A stretch of 64,000 nt of DNA. Origin: Salipaludibacillus sp. CUR1. Lineage in GTDB: Bacteria > Bacillota > Bacilli > Bacillales > Salisediminibacteriaceae. The notes under the pieces are model-generated. The model was not told the DNA's origin. It ran no database searches and saw only the letters and a list, made by a program, of their open reading frames with translations. The translations under genes and the position numbers were made by a program. Positions within the stretch are counted from its first letter, which is position 1, and every line of letters starts with the position of its first letter. Shown piece after piece: positions 24,005-32,065 of this stretch. The DNA is taken from assembly GCF_021028955.1 (NCBI RefSeq), contig NZ_JAIWPE010000094.1, forward strand, positions 248,001-312,000, in the 5' to 3' direction.

Positions 24005-24375
24005 CCAATCGCTCCTTCCTAGTCTGGATCCCCCTGTCTGTAAAAAATTCCCTCGTCTCATATTATCTTTTCCCGGGTATGTTGATAACACCACGTCTCT
24101 TCTAAAATAATTATACCACTTTCAAAACTGATATTGCTTGCAGCTCCTTTCCCTTACTAATTAAGGGCAAAACTAAAGGCAGGCCTTGTTAGGGTGTGAT
24201 GTATAGAAATATTTTCACCACCTGTTATATTATATTAGTATCTGAGTAAGTAAATTTTCCCCTTTTTAAGAAAAAAGCCAGTTATTGCCCTTAAAAAGCA
24301 GGACGTTAAAACTATTGAAAAAAATGGATGAATTACCCATAGTAGTAGTGATATGTAAATGAGAGGTGAGTTATA
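24005..24375. other. Divergent intergenic region between the STAS gene and the lacI-type gene
   Basis: No gene is supported here. It is AT-rich and holds the promoters for the two flanking genes. On the minus strand TGGTATAAT is a plausible extended -10. No copy of the ATCGAT operator found before the PTS gene is present, so the LacI protein may not regulate itself. Confidence 0.4.
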
Positions 24376-25368
24376 TTGGTAACAATAAATGATATAGCTA
24401 AATTATCAGGCGTTTCCCGCACCACAGTGTCACGGGTGCTCAATAATTCGGGTTATGTCAGTGAAAAAGCTAAACAGAGAGTAGTGGAAGTTATAAATGA
24501 GACAGGCTACGTTCCAAGTGAACAGGCAAAGTCACTCAGAACGAAAAAGTCAAAAGTAATTGGAGTCATTCTTCCTAAAATCAGCACTGAAACTTCAAGC
24601 CGGGTAGTGGACGGGATTGACAGGGAGTTAAGCAATCACGGCTATCATATTTTACTTGCAAATGCCAATTTAGATACAGACAAAGAAATTGAGCACTTTA
24701 AGCTTCTACAAAGCAGACGGGTAGATGGAATTATCCTCGTAGCTACAAATATTGAGGAGAGATTGATTCAAACGATTAAGGATGTTAATGTTCCGGTCGT
24801 AGCTTTGGGGCAGGATGTGCCAGGAGTGTCCTCTGTTTTATATGATGATTACCACGCAGCATTTGATGTGACCTCGCTGTTTATTAAACGCGGCCATAAA
24901 CGTATCGGTTTTATCGGTGTAGATGAAACTGACAGAGCGGTAGGCTATGAGAGGAAAAAAGCCTATTTTGATGCTATGGAAAAAGCGCGATTGAATGTTG
25001 ATCCAGCGTGGGTTCAAAAAGGGGTATTTGATATTGAATCGGGAGAAAAAGCTATGTTAAGTATGCTGGCTGATTCCACACAAGCACCTACTGCTATTTT
25101 TGCCGTAACTGACAGGCTGGCAATTGGAGCGATGCAAGCTTTAAAGAAAAAAGGTATAAAAATTCCGGAAGAAATGTCGGTAATGGGTATAGGAGCTTCA
25201 GACTTGTCGAAATATGTCACTCCTTCTTTGTCGACAGTGGATTATTATAATGAAAAAGCGGGAACAGAAACAGCAAAGTTAATGATCGAGCACATTAAAA
25301 ATATCACAGAAATGACAAGAAAATTGTCGATGAGCTATGGACTTATAATAAGGGATAGTTTATTATAG
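24376..25368 (+). CDS. LacI/GalR-family transcriptional regulator
   Basis: The 330-residue protein begins with the LacI helix-turn-helix and hinge: TINDIAKLSGVSRTTVSRVLNNSGYVSEKAKQRV. A periplasmic-binding-like effector domain (about residues 60-325) follows. The start is a TTG behind GAGAGGTGAG and gives the canonical family N-terminus. It lies just upstream of a PTS sugar transporter gene, and two identical operator-like sequences centred on ATCGAT lie between them, so it very probably represses that transporter. Effector unknown. Confidence 0.9.
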   Translation: MVTINDIAKLSGVSRTTVSRVLNNSGYVSEKAKQRVVEVINETGYVPSEQAKSLRTKKSKVIGVILPKISTETSSRVVDGIDRELSNHGYHILLANANLDTDKEIEHFKLLQSRRVDGIILVATNIEERLIQTIKDVNVPVVALGQDVPGVSSVLYDDYHAAFDVTSLFIKRGHKRIGFIGVDETDRAVGYERKKAYFDAMEKARLNVDPAWVQKGVFDIESGEKAMLSMLADSTQAPTAIFAVTDRLAIGAMQALKKKGIKIPEEMSVMGIGASDLSKYVTPSLSTVDYYNEKAGTETAKLMIEHIKNITEMTRKLSMSYGLIIRDSLL

Positions 25369-25372
25369 GTGG

Positions 25373-25428
25373 TGGAATCGATTACATAACGATTTTCTTA
25401 TTTTTTACACGTTATGGAATCGATTACA
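25373..25428. promoter_or_regulatory. Two identical LacI-type operators 42 bp apart
   Basis: TGGAATCGATTACA occurs at 25373-25386 and again at 25415-25428. The core ATCGAT is palindromic and the TGTAATCGATTCCA reading is LacI/GalR-like. The 42-bp separation is four helical turns, which suits cooperative or looped repressor binding. Confidence 0.75.
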
Positions 25429-25497
25429 CATTATTTGAACTCATTGTATGGCTTTTATCAGTCAGGGCATAATGTAAAAGAATGAAAGGAGAGTTTT

Positions 25498-26913
25498 ATG
25501 ATGGCAGATGAAAATCGGAAAATAGCAGAAGAACTTATTGAAGCTGTTGGCGGATTAGAGAACATTGACTCTGTTGCCCATTGTGCTACAAGATTGCGTA
25601 TCATGGTTAGAGACAAAGAAAAAATTGACCAGAAAAAAGTAGAAGACCTGGACAAAGTGAAAGGCGCGTTTTATACCGCTGGGCAATTCCAGGTGATTTT
25701 TGGAACGGGCACAGTAAACCGGATCCATGAACAGGTAATTGCTTTGGGTGCGCCGGAGTCTACTAAATCAGAACAAAAACAGGAAACGAAAAAGCAGGGT
25801 AACCAGTTCCAGAGACTTCTGCGTACGTTTGGTGACATTTTTGTTCCAATTATTCCTGTTTTAGTTGCGACGGGTTTGTTTATGGGACTTCGCGGTCTTG
25901 TAACCCAGGAAGACATTCTCGCTTTATTCGGTACGTCTCCTGAAGCGATCCCGGAAAATTTTATCCTGTACACTGAAGTATTAACAGACACAGCTTTTGC
26001 ATTTTTACCGGCATTAATTGCCTGGTCGGCGTTCAGGGTATTCGGAGGAAGCCCTGTCATTGGTATTGTCCTGGGCTTAATGCTTGTTAACCCGGTGCTT
26101 CCTAACGCTTATGCAGTAGGTGCGGGGGATGCAGATCCACTTTATTTCTTAGGGTTCATACCCGTTATTGGCTATCAGGGATCCGTATTACCAGCGTTTA
26201 TTGCAGGTTTCCTTGGTGCTAAACTGGAAAAATGGCTAAGACAGCGTGTGCCGGAAGCACTTGATTTAATCCTTACACCATTCTTAACGTTACTTATTAT
26301 GATTACAGGTGCTTTATTCTTAATCGGTCCTATTTTCTCGGTTGTAGAAAATGTGATTATGGCAGGAACGTCTGTCGCTCTTGAATTGCCGTTAGGGTTA
26401 AGCGGCCTGATAGTCGGTGGTCTTCACCAGGTTATCGTTATTACAGGTGTCCATCATATTTTCCACCTGTTTGAAATCCAGCTTCTTGCTGAAGACGGTT
26501 TAAATCCGTTTAACGCACTTATTACAGCGGGAATTGCGGCTCAAGGTGGTGCGGCGCTCGCCGTTGGTTTGAAAACAGCTTCAGGAAAGCTTAAGGCATT
26601 GGCAGTTCCTTCTTCTATCTCTGCATTTTTAGGGATTACAGAACCTGCGATCTTTGGTGTTAACTTACGTTATATCAAGCCATTTGTTATGGGTCTCATC
26701 GGAGGGGCAGCCGGCGGTTTCTTTGCGGCACTCTTCAACCTTCAAGGTTCAGGGATGGCAATTACCGTTATACCGGGAACGCTTCTTTATATTTATGAAA
26801 TCCCAAGCCTGATTTTATACCTGATTACAAACGTTATAGCTATCGGAGTGGCTTTCACACTTACATGGTTATTCGGTTACTCAGATAAAATGAAAGAAGA
26901 AATGGACGGATAA
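25498..26913 (+). CDS. PTS system EIIBC component, glucose/sucrose superfamily
   Basis: The 471-residue protein has an EIIB domain (residues 1-90) with phosphorylatable Cys in SVAHCATRLRIMV, a short linker, and an EIIC membrane domain with FGDIFVPIIPVLVATGLFMG and GVHHIFHLFEIQLL. EIIC carries the sugar and EIIB phosphorylates it. Architecture fits the sucrose/trehalose/N-acetylmuramate branch; EIIA is absent and must come from another protein. No sucrase or other glycoside-phosphate hydrolase lies beside it, so the sugar is not assigned. ATG follows AAAGGAGAG. Control is through the LacI gene upstream. Confidence 0.88.
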   Translation: MMADENRKIAEELIEAVGGLENIDSVAHCATRLRIMVRDKEKIDQKKVEDLDKVKGAFYTAGQFQVIFGTGTVNRIHEQVIALGAPESTKSEQKQETKKQGNQFQRLLRTFGDIFVPIIPVLVATGLFMGLRGLVTQEDILALFGTSPEAIPENFILYTEVLTDTAFAFLPALIAWSAFRVFGGSPVIGIVLGLMLVNPVLPNAYAVGAGDADPLYFLGFIPVIGYQGSVLPAFIAGFLGAKLEKWLRQRVPEALDLILTPFLTLLIMITGALFLIGPIFSVVENVIMAGTSVALELPLGLSGLIVGGLHQVIVITGVHHIFHLFEIQLLAEDGLNPFNALITAGIAAQGGAALAVGLKTASGKLKALAVPSSISAFLGITEPAIFGVNLRYIKPFVMGLIGGAAGGFFAALFNLQGSGMAITVIPGTLLYIYEIPSLILYLITNVIAIGVAFTLTWLFGYSDKMKEEMDG

Positions 26914-26930
26914 TAGTTTGTATAAAAAAC

Positions 26931-26975
26931 AAGGGGTTGTTCCAAAAGCCGGACTTTTGGGGACAACCCCTTTTT
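26931..26975 (+). terminator. Terminator after the PTS gene
   Basis: A long stem joins AAGGGGTTGTTCCAAAAG with CTTTTGGGGACAACCCCTT around a 5-nt loop, then TTTTT. Confidence 0.88.
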
Positions 26976-27036
26976 AAGTGCTTACGCGGAAACGGGGCGC
27001 TCAGTAAGAGCCGAAGCTGCTAATTGGATGATAAAC

Positions 27037-27117
27037 AGAAAAAGCACCTCACTAGTGAGCCTCCCAATTAAAGGGGGCTTAGAAACCTCCTTTAATACAC
27101 CAAGTGCCTTTTGAATT
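27037..27117. other. Nested inverted repeats upstream of the fluoride-channel genes
   Basis: ATTAAAGGGGG pairs with CCTCCTTTAAT, and an outer AAAAAGCAC pairs with GTGCCTTTT. CTCACTAGTGAG is a further palindrome. The structure lies about 100 bases before crcB. It does not match the fluoride riboswitch core I know, and a T run after the right arm is only four long. It may be a regulatory leader or a terminator for readthrough from the left. Confidence 0.4.
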
Positions 27118-27216
27118 TAAATCGTTTTAGCTAATAAAATCTGATAAAATAGAAAGTCAGCAATGGATTCAGCTGAGTGAAAGTTATACATAAATTTTAT
27201 AAATAAGGTGGTACAG

Positions 27217-27624
27217 ATGAAGAGTCAGCTTCTCGTAATAGCCGCTGTTTTTGCCGGGGGTGCGGCAGGTACCTTATTGAGGTATGTGATTAACTTACAG
27301 ACAATGACCCTCCTTTTTCCTTTAGGCACCATAATAGAAAATCTCGCAGGGAGCTTTTTGCTTGGTTTTCTTACAGGGTGGGTGCTTGTAAAAGTGGTTC
27401 CCACCGTTGTAAAAGAAGGACTTGGTGTCGGATTCTGCGGAGGTTTCACGACAATGTCCACGCTTGCAGCAGACACTCTTTTTCTTACAGAAGGAGGTTC
27501 TTTATTTATGGCAGGCCTTTACCTGATTATATCTTTGACAGGCGGGGTTACGCTCGCTATAGCCGGCATGGCTTTAGGCCAATATGCCGGACAAAAGAAA
27601 AGGGAAGCAGGTGAGGGGGCTTGA
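27217..27624 (+). CDS. crcB: Fluoride ion channel, first subunit
   Basis: The 135-residue protein has four membrane helices and Fluc-family motifs GGAAGTLLRY and GFCGGFTTMSTL. Fluc proteins export fluoride as dual-topology channels. The start is the ATG at 27217, because AAGGTGG lies six bases upstream. Its stop overlaps the second crcB gene by 4 bp. Such gene pairs generally form heterodimers with fixed opposite orientation. Confidence 0.92.
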   Translation: MKSQLLVIAAVFAGGAAGTLLRYVINLQTMTLLFPLGTIIENLAGSFLLGFLTGWVLVKVVPTVVKEGLGVGFCGGFTTMSTLAADTLFLTEGGSLFMAGLYLIISLTGGVTLAIAGMALGQYAGQKKREAGEGA

Positions 27625-28004
27625 ATGTTTTTCTGGTGGCTCTTGGCGGAGGAACCGGAGCAGTGGGGAGATACTTGCTCGGTCTGTGGATTAAAGGCAG
27701 AATGCCGCAGAAAAAGATCCCTACTGCCATGCTCTTCGTTAATTTAACAGGCTCTTTAGGTCTGGGGCTGTTTTTTGGATTTATCTACAATGAAGTGCCT
27801 ATGCTGGCTTATGATGATCCGCTTTTTCTGTTAGTTGGTATTGGATTTTTCGGCGCATTTACGACATTTTCTACTTTCAGTGTTGAAACTTCTGCCCTGC
27901 TCCAGAAAAAGAAGTGGCCTGAGGCCGCTCTCTATATTGGGTTAACCATCGGAGGAAGCATAGCAGCTTTTTTAGCAGGTATGGCATTAATGACATTATT
28001 TTAA
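27621..28004 (+). CDS. crcB: Fluoride ion channel, second subunit
   Basis: The 127-residue partner has GGGTGAVGRY and GFFGAFTTFSTFS, the pore motifs of the Fluc family, and four membrane helices. It starts with TTG overlapping the previous stop (TTGA), with GGTGAGGGGG upstream. Charge patterns differ between the two copies, as expected for a pair with antiparallel topology. Transcription ends in the hairpin of repeat copy C. Confidence 0.9.
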   Translation: MNVFLVALGGGTGAVGRYLLGLWIKGRMPQKKIPTAMLFVNLTGSLGLGLFFGFIYNEVPMLAYDDPLFLLVGIGFFGAFTTFSTFSVETSALLQKKKWPEAALYIGLTIGGSIAAFLAGMALMTLF

Positions 28005-28009
28005 AATGA

Positions 28010-28152
28010 GGCCGTGACAAAACTAAAGACAAGCCCCAGGGCAAGCGTCCGTCTGGCGGACTGAAATCACTCAATTTCTAAAAAAGAAAAGCCGAACAAA
28101 ATTCGAAAATTTTGTTCGGCTTTCTTTATGTTACTATTCTTTTGTCTCAGCT
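28010..28152. repeat. Modular intergenic repeat, copy C (short form)
   Basis: The element starts GAGGCCGTGACAAAAC and ends TTTTGTCTCAGCTC. It holds the CAAGCCCCAGGGCAAGCGTCCG segment and a perfect 13-bp hairpin (GCCGAACAAAATT, 28091-28120) with T-rich sequence on both sides. It lacks the inner inverted module of copies B and D. The hairpin can terminate both crcB and the converging BCCT gene. Confidence 0.7.
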
Positions 28153-28161
28153 CAATAACTC

Positions 28162-30180
28162 TTATTTCTTTCTCCACTTTCTCTTGCGTTTCGGCTCGTT
28201 CTTTTCTTTGGCTTCTAAGTCGCCTTGGAGCTGATCGCCGATGTCGTCACGTAAATCTTCGTAAATCTTTTGTTTAAATTCTTCGTACACTTCTTCCTTA
28301 ATATCATCATAAACTTCGTCTTTGACTTGTTCATATACTTCGTCTTTTATATCTTTGTAAGCTTCTTCTTTGAAGTCATCGTATACTTCATCTTTCACCT
28401 GTTCGTACACTTCGTCTTTAATTTCATCGTAAGCTTCTTCTTTAAAATCATCGTAAACATCATCTTTTACTTGCTCGTAGACTTCGCCTTTGATAGTGTC
28501 CTGGGCGTTGTCTTTAAAGTCATCATAGACTTCGCCCTTCATTTGTTTATAAACTTCATCTTTCATTTCATCATAAGCTTCTTCTTTAAAGTCTTCATAA
28601 ATGTTTTCTTTCATGCCGCCGTAAACTTCTTCTTTAACTTTCTTCCGCTCACGTTTAGTTGAACGTAACTTGTCTGCGCGCAAATCTTTCCCCATCATAA
28701 TCAGTAGAGAAAACAGCATGACAACCATTATTATGGCAAACGGAAGAGCAGCGACAATGGAAGCAGTCTGAAGTCCCTCCAGACCACCGCTGATCAGCAG
28801 GACACTGGCTGTACCGGCAATCAGGAATCCCCAAATGACTTTGATGCTTAGTTTAGGGCTCAAGCTTCCGGCACTAGTCATAGCTCCTAACACGTAAGAA
28901 GCTGAATCGGCTGAAGTAATAAAGAAAATGATGATGAGTATGACGGCAAGGATACTCATTATTAGACTGAACGGTAAATTCCCTAAAGTAGCAAACAGGG
29001 CAACTTCCACGTTTTCCATTACAAGGTTTCCGATCTGTTCGTTTCCGCCTAGAATCATATCCAGTGCAGTTCCGCCAAAAGCGGTAAACCACAGGGCGGC
29101 TAACACAGACGGCACAATAAGTACGCCCGCTACAAACTCCCGGATTGTCCGGCCCCTGGAAATACGGGCAATAAATATGCCCATGAAAGGTGCCCAGGAA
29201 ATATGCCACGCCCAGAAGAAAATAGTATTGTTGCCGAGCCATTCTCCGTCACCGAATGGATTTAAATCAAAACTCATCTGAACGACGTTCGTCATATAAT
29301 CGCCGATGGTGGTTACAAAGTTCTGAGCAATTAATAACGTCGGCCCCGCAATAATGACGAAAAGCAGTAAAACGGTTCCTATTGAAAGGTTAATCGTACT
29401 TAATATCTTAATTCCTTTATTGACGCCTGTAGCTGCGGAAAAAATAAATAAAACAGTAATAACAGCAATAATAGTTAACTGTGTTCCCCAGTTATTAGGA
29501 ATGCCGTCAACTAAGTAAGAAAGGCCGCCCGAGATTTGCAAGGCGCTAAGGCCGAAAGTTGTGGCAACCCCTGTGGACGTCGCAAGGACGGCTAAAGTGT
29601 CGATCCCTTTTCCGAACGGCCCGTATGCTTTATCACCTAAAATCGGCTGAAAAGCTGAACTGATTAGAGCCGGCTGACCTTTTCTAAACTGTACATATGC
29701 TAATGTAAGAGCAACTAATGAGAAAATTGCCCAAGGGTGCATTGCCCAATGGAAAACACCGTAACGAAGGCCTGCAGCAGCTCTTACGCCATCGGGAGCG
29801 CCCACATAATCCGGATGGGGATCAAAGAAATACAGAACTGGTTCCGCTACTCCCCAGAAGACAAAACCTACACCAATTCCTGCGGAAAAAAGCATTCCGA
29901 GCCACGTGTAGAACTTATATTCAGGTTTTTCGTGTGGCTTGCCAAGTTTTAGTTTTCCGAAAGGACTCACAGCTAGAAAAAGTACAAATGCAATAAAAAA
30001 GGCAGTAGAAAGCATATAAAACCAGCCGAAGTTGTCTAAAGTAAAGGCTAAAGCCCTTTCTGAAACAGCAGCTAAAGAAGCTGGCCCTACAGCACCCCAA
30101 AGTACAAACAAGGCAACTAATGGAGCAGAAATATAAAAGACAATATTAGGTTTTTTCGTTTCGTATTCGTAATTTTTCAT
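28162..30180 (-). CDS. BCCT-family betaine/carnitine/choline transporter with an octapeptide-repeat C-terminal tail
   Basis: The 672-residue protein has a 12-helix BCCT core (about residues 1-500) with GVGFVFWGVAEPVLYF, FHWAMHPWAIFSL and the WHISWAPFMGIFIARISRGRTIREF signature. Such carriers import glycine betaine and related solutes with Na+ or H+ during osmotic stress. The tail (residues 517-652) is 17 consecutive octads of the form acidic-acidic-V/A-Y-acidic-x-hydrophobic-K, then a basic end (KRKRKWRKK). In BetP the C-terminus senses stress; a tail this long is unusual. Most family members are about 500-550 residues. The start ATG is separated from GGAGGAGG by a hairpin. One octad reads DNAQDTIK, losing the Tyr. 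Confidence 0.9.
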   Translation of the reverse strand: MKNYEYETKKPNIVFYISAPLVALFVLWGAVGPASLAAVSERALAFTLDNFGWFYMLSTAFFIAFVLFLAVSPFGKLKLGKPHEKPEYKFYTWLGMLFSAGIGVGFVFWGVAEPVLYFFDPHPDYVGAPDGVRAAAGLRYGVFHWAMHPWAIFSLVALTLAYVQFRKGQPALISSAFQPILGDKAYGPFGKGIDTLAVLATSTGVATTFGLSALQISGGLSYLVDGIPNNWGTQLTIIAVITVLFIFSAATGVNKGIKILSTINLSIGTVLLLFVIIAGPTLLIAQNFVTTIGDYMTNVVQMSFDLNPFGDGEWLGNNTIFFWAWHISWAPFMGIFIARISRGRTIREFVAGVLIVPSVLAALWFTAFGGTALDMILGGNEQIGNLVMENVEVALFATLGNLPFSLIMSILAVILIIIFFITSADSASYVLGAMTSAGSLSPKLSIKVIWGFLIAGTASVLLISGGLEGLQTASIVAALPFAIIMVVMLFSLLIMMGKDLRADKLRSTKRERKKVKEEVYGGMKENIYEDFKEEAYDEMKDEVYKQMKGEVYDDFKDNAQDTIKGEVYEQVKDDVYDDFKEEAYDEIKDEVYEQVKDEVYDDFKEEAYKDIKDEVYEQVKDEVYDDIKEEVYEEFKQKIYEDLRDDIGDQLQGDLEAKEKNEPKRKRKWRKK
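28225..28632 (-). repeat. Coding tandem repeat, 17 units of 24 bp
   Basis: Each 24-bp unit encodes one octapeptide such as DEVYEQVK, DEVYDDFK or EEAYDEIK. Units are contiguous with no spacers and diverge mostly at synonymous or conservative positions. An antisense open frame across the region is a by-product of the repeat. Confidence 0.85.
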
Positions 30181-30213
30181 AGTGATGGCATCCGAAGCGG
30201 ATGGCCTCCTCCC
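30181..30213 (-). promoter_or_regulatory. Shine-Dalgarno separated from the BCCT start by a small hairpin
   Basis: On the minus strand GGGAGGAGG is followed by CATCCG-CTT-CGGATG, a perfect 6-bp hairpin, then 8 nt and the ATG. Without folding the spacing is about 25 nt, too long; with the hairpin folded it is about 10. An out-of-frame ATG just after the stem opens a four-codon frame ending on the start codon (ATGA). Confidence 0.6.
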
Positions 30214-30402
30214 GTATTGTTAATTAACTGGCTATAAAAAGAATGCCACTTGTCATGATAAATATATTTACCCCATTTGTCTATAGCATGAAACAATTCG
30301 TGGAATAACCGTCACTATTTGAGATATTGTGTTTAAATAGGGGGTAAAGGAAGACTGATATATGAAGCAAGTAACAAATCTATTATTAAATGAGGTGACA
30401 TC

Positions 30403-30735
30403 ATGGCGACAATTGATGATTTTCAAAAAATTGATATGAGAATTGGGACAGTCGTGGAAGCTGAGCCTTTTCCGGAAGCAAGAGTCCCTGCTATTAAATT
30501 AAGAATAGACTTCGGTGAAGAGATAGGAATAAAACAGTCGAGTGCCCAAATAACAAAACGTTACGAGCCAAAAGACCTTATGGGGCGTCAGGTCATGGCC
30601 GTGGTTAATTTTCCTCCCATGAAAATCGCCGGTTATTCTTCGGAAGTACTGGTCATGGGCGGAGTGCCTGAAAAGGGAGACGTGGTGCTGTTAAATTTGG
30701 ACGAAGAAGTACCAAACGGCACAAAAGTCAGCTAA
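30403..30735 (+). CDS. csaA: CsaA, tRNA-binding-domain chaperone
   Basis: The 110-residue protein is a single OB-fold tRNA-binding domain like Bacillus CsaA: MRIGTVVEAEPFPEARVPAIKLRIDFGEEIGIKQSSAQI and VVNFPPMKIAGYSSEVLVMG. In Bacillus it is a dimeric chaperone linked to Sec-dependent export and can bind RNA. Length matches exactly. ATG follows GAGGTGACATC. It is monocistronic and followed by a 52-bp tandem duplication. Confidence 0.93.
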   Translation: MATIDDFQKIDMRIGTVVEAEPFPEARVPAIKLRIDFGEEIGIKQSSAQITKRYEPKDLMGRQVMAVVNFPPMKIAGYSSEVLVMGGVPEKGDVVLLNLDEEVPNGTKVS

Positions 30736-30806
30736 TAAAATGAATTGATTGTAATAGTTCTTCGGCTATTCAGGTTTGTCAGCCGTAGAGCGTATGGGCC
30801 GGGCCG

Positions 30807-30910
30807 GCAAATGCCCGAGCGGTGTGCAGGCCAGAGGAAAAGGTAAAAAGAGAGGCCCGCAAATGCCCGAGCGGCCTGCAGGCCGTACGAAAAGGCAAAA
30901 AGACCACCTT
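30807..30910. repeat. Tandem direct duplication, two copies of about 52 bp
   Basis: GCAAATGCCCGAGCGG begins both copies (30807 and 30859), followed by TGCAGGCC and GAAAAGG.AAAAAGA. The copies differ at about eight positions. They lie between convergent csaA and the DUF2628-like gene. No coding role is evident. Confidence 0.65.
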
Positions 30911-30962
30911 TCCAAATAGGCATCACGCTTTCATTTGCCGCCGCCAAATAATTGGCACGTAT

Positions 30963-31865
30963 TTACCGGGGAGGAGTGATTGTAAACTCCTCCTCAGCTT
31001 CCAGGCTGTCATCTATGTGGATTTCAAGACGGTACTCTCCTGTTTTGGCGGCCGGGTCTTCAGCATCAATCAAATCGAGCGAGACACGGTCAGATGCGAA
31101 AAAGGTATACGTCCGTTCCCGCTCCAATGTCCAGCCGTTATCCTCCTCTTCTTCTTTGTAAAAAACCAGCACCTCGAAACGGCGGTTATCTACAGGTTCG
31201 TTCCCGTAATAAAGGAAATTAATTCTGGCAGAGTATTTTTCAAATGACGGAGTTCTTTCAACATCCAAAACACCTTGAGGAGAAGGTTCGTCGTCTGAAT
31301 AGACGTAAACTCCATAATCCAAAGGCGGGTTGTAAACCCAGGAATCTACTGTCTGATACGGCACAAACAGGAGAAGCCATACGATTGCCGGGGTAACAAA
31401 AGCACTCAGCCAGGAGCTTCCCGTTTTAGTAAACAAAGGAGCCATAGGTTTATCAAGATTTCCTTCTTTCCATTGCACGAGTTTTGCTGTACGTTTTCCG
31501 TATAAAGCATTTCCTTTTAAACCGAAAAACACATTGATCATTACAGGATAGACCATTTGCCACACAGGTAAAGAATACTCAGGAATTACCCCGTAATAAG
31601 TCATGGCAGGCAAGAAGGCGACCACGGCTATCCCTGATAAATAGAGCAGGAAAAAAACCGTGACCCAGACATACATATGACGATAGGCAAGCCAGAACGG
31701 AGTAAAGAAAAAAGCGGGCCAGTTCCAGCCGCTGTATACACCGGGATTTTTATATTTTTGCCATTGACCGATGTAATAACGGGTGTTTTTTTCGATAACG
31801 CTCTGGACCACAGGGTTTTTATTAGTAAGAAGTACATTATTTATATAGGGGCCCGGTCTGTTCAT
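30963..31865 (-). CDS. DUF2628-like membrane protein with an extracytoplasmic domain
   Basis: The 300-residue protein begins with a short polar segment, then WNWPAFFFTPFWLAYRHMYVW, the Trp/Phe-rich motif of DUF2628 proteins, four hydrophobic segments, and a C-terminal acidic domain of about 110 residues rich in beta-type alternation (IHIDDSLEAEEEFTITP). Function is not known for this family. Start: ATG at 31865 nine bases after GAAGGAG; another ATG six bases earlier is too close to that site. It stands alone. Confidence 0.6.
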   Translation of the reverse strand: MNRPGPYINNVLLTNKNPVVQSVIEKNTRYYIGQWQKYKNPGVYSGWNWPAFFFTPFWLAYRHMYVWVTVFFLLYLSGIAVVAFLPAMTYYGVIPEYSLPVWQMVYPVMINVFFGLKGNALYGKRTAKLVQWKEGNLDKPMAPLFTKTGSSWLSAFVTPAIVWLLLFVPYQTVDSWVYNPPLDYGVYVYSDDEPSPQGVLDVERTPSFEKYSARINFLYYGNEPVDNRRFEVLVFYKEEEEDNGWTLERERTYTFFASDRVSLDLIDAEDPAAKTGEYRLEIHIDDSLEAEEEFTITPPR

Positions 31866-31967
31866 AATCATTAGCTCCTTCAACATTTAAATCTGAGTCT
31901 ATTTTACCTTAAAACCCTCGGCCTGAAAAACATTCGGAAAAAAGACCGCAGAGCCCCTGATTTCCCT

Positions 31968-32038
31968 AATATTCAAATATTTATTTGAATATTCCCCTTT
32001 GATAAAGTACACTATATTCAAACAACCGTTTGAATATA
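31968..32038 (+). promoter_or_regulatory. cadCA promoter with two perfect palindromic operators
   Basis: Two perfect inverted repeats flank the promoter. The first (31968-31993) has 12-bp arms AATATTCAAATA and its complement; the second (32013-32038) has 11-bp arms TATATTCAAAC. Both hold the TTCAAA...TTTGAA type site of ArsR/CadC/CzrA repressors. -35 TTGAAT (31985-31990) lies in the first and -10 TACACT (32008-32013) touches the second, with a 17-bp spacer. Confidence 0.8.
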
Positions 32039-32065
32039 AGGCATACCTGCAGAGGAGGCGGTTAG

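Noticed and set aside
27000-27210. Fluoride riboswitch before crcB
   Set aside because: The conserved GGNGATGG core and the GCTGATGACTCCTA-type end could not be found; only unrelated inverted repeats are present.
28225-28632. CRISPR-like array of 24-bp repeats
   Set aside because: The units are contiguous, have no spacers, keep the reading frame of the BCCT gene and vary as codons do. It is a protein repeat.
28270-28662. 130-codon Phe-rich frame on the plus strand
   Set aside because: It is the antisense shadow of the octapeptide repeats; it has no ribosome site and an implausible Phe/Val/Ile-only composition.
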